In this document: in pieces, positions 7,091 through 10,936 of the stretch
Layout: every line of letters starts with the position of its first letter
How positions within the stretch are numbered: position 1 is the stretch's first letter
Made by a program: the position numbers and the translations under genes
Notes under the pieces: generated by a model
What the model saw: the letters and a program-made list of their open reading frames with translations, nothing else
Told to the model about the DNA's origin: nothing
Databases searched by the model: none
Assembly: GCA_003024985.2 (NCBI GenBank)
Contig: PXIH01S0040877.1
Length of the DNA: 10,936 bases
DNA from: Euperipatoides rowelli
Taxonomy: Eukaryota; Onychophora; Udeonychophora; Euonychophora; Peripatopsidae
Reading direction: 5' to 3' (one strand)

Positions 7091-8449
7091 AGTTATTTAA
7101 TGTATTTTATTGAAAAAGAAAAAATATCAAAAGATTTCTATAGAATACATTTTATTTTATTTAAAAAAATTGATGCTATAAATTGGTGTTAATTATTTTT
7201 AGTTTGCCTTTTTTTGTAAAAAACAAAACAAGTCGGCATCCATTAAACAGTTTTATTCATTTGCAATCAAAGCAGAAGTTCTCTGAATATTTCTCCAAAA
7301 AATTTGGAATTTGTCAATTTGCTCTTACCTAAAATGTGAAAACTGCTTAGTGTAGACTGATTAGACTAGAGTTCAGGAGAACAAAAGCTTAAAACTACTT
7401 GTTTGCTTATCTGTAAGCAGCCAGCAAATCTACTGATAAGAGGGTTTTTTCCCTCCTAGGGTCTTTAGGAGCACCTAAAAGCGAGCGTCACGAATTCCCT
7501 TTTTACTGTGTTTTTAACATAATTTGCGCAGCTACTGTATTTCAGTCATACGCCAAATGGCCGGAAGTAGCTACAAGTTATCGAAATCAAGCAAAAAAGG
7601 ATTATTTCACCTCTATATTATCCTAGGGTTGGGCATAGTGGGTTTAATACGTATTAGGAGTTAAGGTTTAGGGTAGAGGTAAGGTTAGGACTGTAAATTT
7701 AAAAATAATGCTGCTATTAATACGGTGAATGGGACTTAGTGTCACCCGTTTCTAGGCTCTTGTAGGGTCTTCCCATACTGAGTTTTGACCTAAAAGGTAT
7801 TCTTTTTCACTCTAGTTAGTTGACACGCTTAGAGCAAGGAGGTTTGGTTTTCTTTGTTCTTGTCCTAAACATCGCTTGAAATTCACAATAGATTTTGATT
7901 TTATACATTTATTGTGCCGATGGTAAAATAATGCTTTCATCACATTATTAATAATACCGGTATTCTCAATAACTGGATTTATTTTAGTGTCAAGATGTAT
8001 AATTGTTAACAGGATTATTGTATCATCAACGCTAACGGTAAGAACTTGGATTTATTGTTATATAATCTTTGACTGGAATTAATTATCAATCTTTATTTCC
8101 AACGTTAATAAGAACAGTTTGATTTAATCCTATCATTTACAATTTGTAATAATATCATAGCTTCATTCAGCAAGACATTTTAATTCATATTGGCGGATTT
8201 AATTCGTTTAATCATTTAGGAATCCAATAAATGATAATTTTGATAAATATTGATTATTGTGGTTATGTATAGCTTGCTTATTATTCATATTTTAATTAAT
8301 TGAAATTTTCCGCATTAATAGCAAACAAAAACCGACTCATAGATGAACGAAATAAAGAAATCTCTATTTGCTTATTCTTATCATTATCCCTTTACTTTTT
8401 CTAATGTATAAAAAAGTATTCATTTATCTTTATGCTTTTTCTATAGAAT
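7091..8449. other. long intron stretch, no gene
   Basis: No exon was recognised on either strand. A hairpin GAGGG-6-CCCTC near 7440-7455 is followed by TTTAGG-AGCA-CCTAAA at 7464-7479. A GC-richer patch runs from about 7440 to 7860. It includes ctagggttgggca (about 7623) and ggtttagggtagaggtaaggttagg (7665-7689 region), which recall hAT ends or degenerate telomere-like words without proving either. A perfect palindrome AATACCGGTATT is at 7953-7964. This patch may be an old repeat that I cannot name. Confidence 0.45.
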
Positions 8450-8865
8450 AAAGACACCTTTTGATTCCTACAAGAATGAAATTGATGATACAGCTGTGAA
8501 AGCCATCAAATAGCTACTAACATCCATAGCAATTTCAGCTTCAGTGGAACAAATTTTTTCCACCTATAGTTTAGTGCACTCAACACTTCAGAACCATTTA
8601 GGGAATGACAAAGCTAGCTTTTCTTTACAAAGCTCTTAATGCTACTTAATTGACAATAAACGTACATGACTGTTTGTCTTTATCTGTGAAAACAACTAAC
8701 AATTTGAATAATTGTTTTTTATAAGTTAAAAGTTTTGAGCATAGTAAAAATTTAATATGTTAATAATAATAAAAAAATCTGAATTAAATAAAAAAAATGA
8801 TTTTAATAAAAAAAAATATTTTTTTGTTTTTTTAAAAAAAAAAATCCTGATTTTTATACACCCTG
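8450..8865 (+). pseudogene. hAT transposase fossil: dimerisation region and 3' terminus
   Basis: From 8460 the plus strand reads FDSYKNEIDDTAVKAIK, a TAG stop, then LLTSIAISASVEQIFSTYSL and VHSTLQNHLGNDKA. A one-base frame shift then gives LAFLYKALNA. This is the C-terminal dimerisation block of hAT transposases (L-L-x-(I/T)-x-(A/I)-x-S-A-x-V-E-R-x-F-S-x-…-R-x-x-L-x-x-x-x-A-x-x-L-x-(F/L)-(Y/F)-K). The invariant Glu is kept and the Arg after it is Gln. About 220 bases downstream the AT-rich tail ends in tacacCCTG (8861-8865), as hAT terminal repeats do (CAGGG/CCCTG). No matching CAGGGTGTA start was seen upstream. Stop, frameshift and 5' loss show a dead element. Confidence 0.7.
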
Positions 8866-9185
8866 GATAAAAATGAAAATTTTATCATATGTGCATCTCA
8901 TCAATATTATTTGAATAAGAACCAATCAGTAGTTACGAATCAGATAAGTTTGCTTTGTGTTCACTGTGCGTTAGACAAGAACAGGTCTACAATTAATGCA
9001 AAAAATTCAGGTAGAGTTTATAAAAAGAAATTAATTTTAACCAATTTTCATTAAAAATTTTCTTTCTTTTCTTTTTGTATGGCGCCAGGTACAGTGTGGG
9101 GCCTGGGTACCGTGCACCCACAGCAACCCCCCCTCCCTGTGGCTGGGCTTGGCTAATACAAACAAAATGTCATTAATATACAGTA
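8866..9185. other. intron sequence with isolated GC-rich patch
   Basis: No exon was seen. At 9079-9160 an otherwise AT-rich region becomes strikingly GC-rich: TGGCGCCA, two GGTAC words (9088-9092 and 9106-9110), and CCACAG (9118-9123) pairing with CTGTGG (9137-9142) across a C-rich loop. It follows a pyrimidine-rich run at 9058-9077. It is probably a repeat fragment, but I do not recognise the family. Confidence 0.4.
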
Positions 9186-9380
9186 ACTCATTGAGTGTTA
9201 CTTTTGAATTGACAATTATTACACACTTATCAACATATCACATTCATTGTTTCTTTGTCATTGCTTAGAATATTACAAACATGATTTCAATACACAATAT
9301 TAAGTGCTTCTTTCTTATTGGTGAGACTATTATAAACATATCAACATACCACATTCATTGTTTCCTTCCCATTGGATAGA
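9186..9380. repeat. degenerate 52-57-base tandem repeat overlapping a chitinase exon end
   Basis: On the plus strand tcaacata(t/c)cacattcattg is followed by ttt(c)(t/c)tt…(c)attg(c/g)(t/a)taga at 9229-9268 and again at 9341-9380, agreeing at 34 of 40 positions by hand. A third copy lies between (about 9284-9340; tctttcttattggtgagact at 9309) and a weaker one at about 9186-9228. The attg landmarks fall at 9208, 9260, 9317 and 9371. The rightmost copy is the real 3' end of the exon at 9350-9473 plus its donor. In the copy at 9229 the donor GTATGT has become ATATGT. Confidence 0.65.
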
Positions 9381-9473
9381 CCTGATCGACCATACAGAGG
9401 ACTGTGATGTTCAGCTATAGTCTCCCAGCCACCATGATAGTCATAAGAAATAAGATTAATAAGATCCAAATAC
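9350..9473 (-). CDS. GH18 chitinase-like gene, internal exon with the YD substrate motif
   Basis: This 124-nt exon supplies the third base of a split Gln codon and then 41 residues, starting YLDLINLISYDYHGGWE and ending GKETMNV. The acceptor is ttttaatag (AG at 9474-9475) and the donor is GTATGT (9344-9349), so it enters in phase 2 and leaves in phase 0. The segment ISYDYHGGWE lines up with the (M)-T-Y-D-(F/L)-H-G-x-W motif lining the active site. Tyr and Asp are kept, but the usual Met is Ile and Thr is Ser. SPLYGR matches the conserved SPLY that follows. The phase joins exactly with the exon at 10521-10645 (…EIS-Q-YLDL…). Decayed copies of this exon's 3' end and donor lie just downstream in the intron (see findings). 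The next intron is 3306 bp and carries a hAT fossil and a LINE with a nested Helitron. Confidence 0.95.
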
Positions 9474-10520
9474 CTATTAAAATCATAATAATGACAATAA
9501 CTTCAAATTAAAAATATAAATATATACACAGTTTTAAAGATAATTATAATTCAAATTATATTAAAAGATAATTAGTTATGGGCATTGTACAATACTAAAA
9601 AATGGCATAGATATAAGTGTCAAGGTAACCTCTGTGTTCAATTTAAAAAAACCTAGCAGCTTATAAAATCTGAATTTTCATTTGCCTTTTGGATACAAAT
9701 ACTCATACCGTTCTGCTACCAATGTATCTTAAAATCATTTTACAAATTGCAATAATGCTACAATATTGTTAAATAATATATAGTTTTACCATAGTAGCAG
9801 AAACAATGAAAAAAGGTTGTCTTTGGAAATCCTTGTAATTTCCTTGAATAAAATTTACAGTATCTTATTTTTATTAATTAAAGCTTCAATCTATTGTTTT
9901 TGCCCATGTATCATTATTATTCTAGTAGATGTGATATCACTTGCATTGCGATAATCTATAAATTGTATCAGCAATTTTCTACATTTAAATTCACTGAAAG
10001 TATATAATAATGATTGTAATATTAAATAAATGCAATAATGATTAAAGATTATAATATGATGGAAAATAGATTAATGCTTTAAACTACGGTAATAGAAAAA
10101 TTATAATTTTAACAAATATTTTCATTCAAGGAAAATATTGAACATTATCAAAAGTCTAGTTTTTTTAACTTCTGCCATTAAAGGCAAAATATATACAAAT
10201 GTATTTTCAATTTTGGTGTAAATGAAGCAAAAAGAGTGACTATTTAAGAGACAATTTTAAAATTTTAAAGTTTTTTGGCGAATGAGCATGTATTATTTTT
10301 ATCATTGCAGAATAAAGATATTTTATAAAATTGCGTGAAAATTAAAAAAATAGGGAATTTATAATGATTAAAATTATTAAAACAAATGTTTTTAATTTTT
10401 TTTGGTTTAATTTGAATATGAAAAAAAATAAATTTAAACACACAATGATTCTAATTTGATAAGGGTTGTACCATATTTTGTCATTTTTATTTTAATCAAT
10501 AGATGATTTTGAAGACTTAC
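9474..10520. other. chitinase intron (1047 bp), nothing else recognised
   Basis: Very AT-rich sequence bounded by the donor GTAAGT (10515-10520) and acceptor AG (9474-9475) on the minus strand. I see no transposon, RNA gene or coding sequence in it. Confidence 0.7.
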
Positions 10521-10645
10521 TGACTGATTTCGGGGACATCATATGCACTATCCATGACACTTTTAACTGCAGAGACAGCAGCACTCAGAATAAGTTTAGT
10601 CTGTCCGCTAGATGTCATTTCATTATCAAAGGCATCTCTTAGATT
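10521..10645 (-). CDS. GH18 chitinase-like gene, internal exon (first one in window)
   Basis: This 125-nt exon encodes 41 residues plus two bases of a split codon, starting NLRDAFDNEMTSSGQTKLIL and ending VPEIS. It matches the stretch of family 18 chitinases just after the catalytic DxxDxDxE motif: the LREAF-like helix, then the barrel strand with a 'LSAAV' core, then the 'Y-x-(V/I)-P-x-(I/L)-S-Q' turn. The acceptor on the minus strand is ttttgtaacag (AG at 10646-10647) and the donor is GTAAGTC (10514-10520), so it enters in phase 0 and leaves in phase 2. The catalytic acid itself must sit in the preceding exon, beyond the right edge. The product would be a secreted chitinase or chitinase-like lectin; which of the two cannot be decided here. 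The reading frame is intact with no stop. The 1047-bp intron that follows shows no other gene. Confidence 0.93.
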
Positions 10646-10754
10646 CTGTTACAAAATAAAAGGTGAAAAAATAATTTAATGAAATATCATATTATAGAAG
10701 GTTATTTTTGTTTTTATCATTTATTTATAAATAAATCCAAGATAAATTTTAAAA

Positions 10755-10905
10755 AGGATTGAATGGATTATATCCCAAACTAAGAGTTTGTGATATTATT
10801 GAAAGAATAAATAATTTAAAGTGAAAATGTGTAGGCCATGTAGTAAGAAAGATAATAGATGGACTACAGAAATGCAAACTGAATTCCAAACAATATAAAG
10901 TGACC
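10755..10905 (+). mobile_element. RTE-like reverse transcriptase C-terminal fragment
   Basis: The plus strand reads LYPKLRVCDIIERINNLK, then TGA where the family has Trp, then KCVGHVVRK. A frameshift follows to KDNRWTTEMQTEFQ. This matches the end of RTE-type endonuclease/reverse transcriptase proteins ('(T/L)-x-V-x-D-(I/V)-I-x-x-(I/L)-x-x-L-K-W-x-W-(A/V)-G-H-(V/I)-x-R' followed by 'D-x-R-W-(T)'). The TGG-to-TGA change and the frameshift mark a dead copy. Where it begins upstream of about 10755 is unclear. It lies in the intron upstream of the exon at 10521-10645, antisense to the gene. Confidence 0.65.
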
Positions 10906-10936
10906 ACAAATATTGTGTATACCATATATACTGTAT

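Noticed and set aside
7623-7635. 5' end of the hAT element at 8450-8865
   Set aside because: ctagggttgggca resembles some hAT ends but does not match the reverse complement of the tacaccctg end, so the two are not paired termini.
7622-7690. Interstitial telomere-like (TTAGGG-like) words
   Set aside because: The words are irregularly spaced and never form two exact tandem TTAGGG units, so a telomeric origin is not supported.
7440-7860. Possible SINE or tRNA-derived repeat
   Set aside because: I searched for tRNA-type A and B boxes (GGTTCGAnTCC) and a cloverleaf and found none; the patch remains unnamed.

Overview
The window reads as animal nuclear DNA, AT-rich (roughly two-thirds A+T by eye) and poor in CpG. 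Four short coding exons with canonical GT/AG splice sites are separated by introns of 1.0 to 3.3 kb that are full of decayed transposons. No bacterial-style gene layout, tRNA, rRNA or CRISPR is present. The gene family, long introns, CR1-like LINEs, a Helitron and words such as AGGCCTAT suggest a marine invertebrate, possibly a deuterostome (echinoderm, hemichordate or tunicate). That placement is inference and weak.

The only clear gene is on the minus strand. It encodes a glycosyl hydrolase family 18 (chitinase / chitotriosidase-like) protein. Its four exons lie at 10645-10521, 9473-9350, 6043-5858 and 3351-3229. They splice in frame into 186 consecutive residues covering the middle and second half of the catalytic barrel. 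The upstream exons (signal peptide and the DxxDxDxE catalytic motif) lie beyond the right edge. The last barrel exon (usual GGxMxWxxDxDDF motif) and any chitin-binding domain are not seen and should lie beyond the left edge.

Region by region: 1-356 holds a 129-bp tandem (satellite-like) array. 1010-1885 holds a purine-rich tract and a 5'-truncated CR1-like LINE on the minus strand. 1886-3228 is intronic or downstream sequence with several palindromes and one unassigned short ORF. 3688-3980 is an element bounded by poly-G and poly-C, with an internal duplication. 4291-4422 is a possible cryptic exon, and a CTCF-like motif lies at 4941-4956. 5370-5756 is a second CR1-like LINE end, on the plus strand. 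6314-7090 is a third, on the minus strand, split by a 318-bp non-autonomous Helitron at 6549-6866. 8450-8865 is a hAT transposase fossil with its 3' end. 9079-9160 is an isolated GC-rich patch. 9186-9380 holds three to four decayed copies of the 3' end of a chitinase exon. 10755-10905 is an RTE-like reverse transcriptase fragment.

I found no convincing new multi-gene system. The most informative observations are the Helitron whose excision on paper exactly rejoins the LINE reading frame, the tandem copies of an exon end with its splice donor, the cryptic exon, and a strong local excess of the heptamer TACTGTA.
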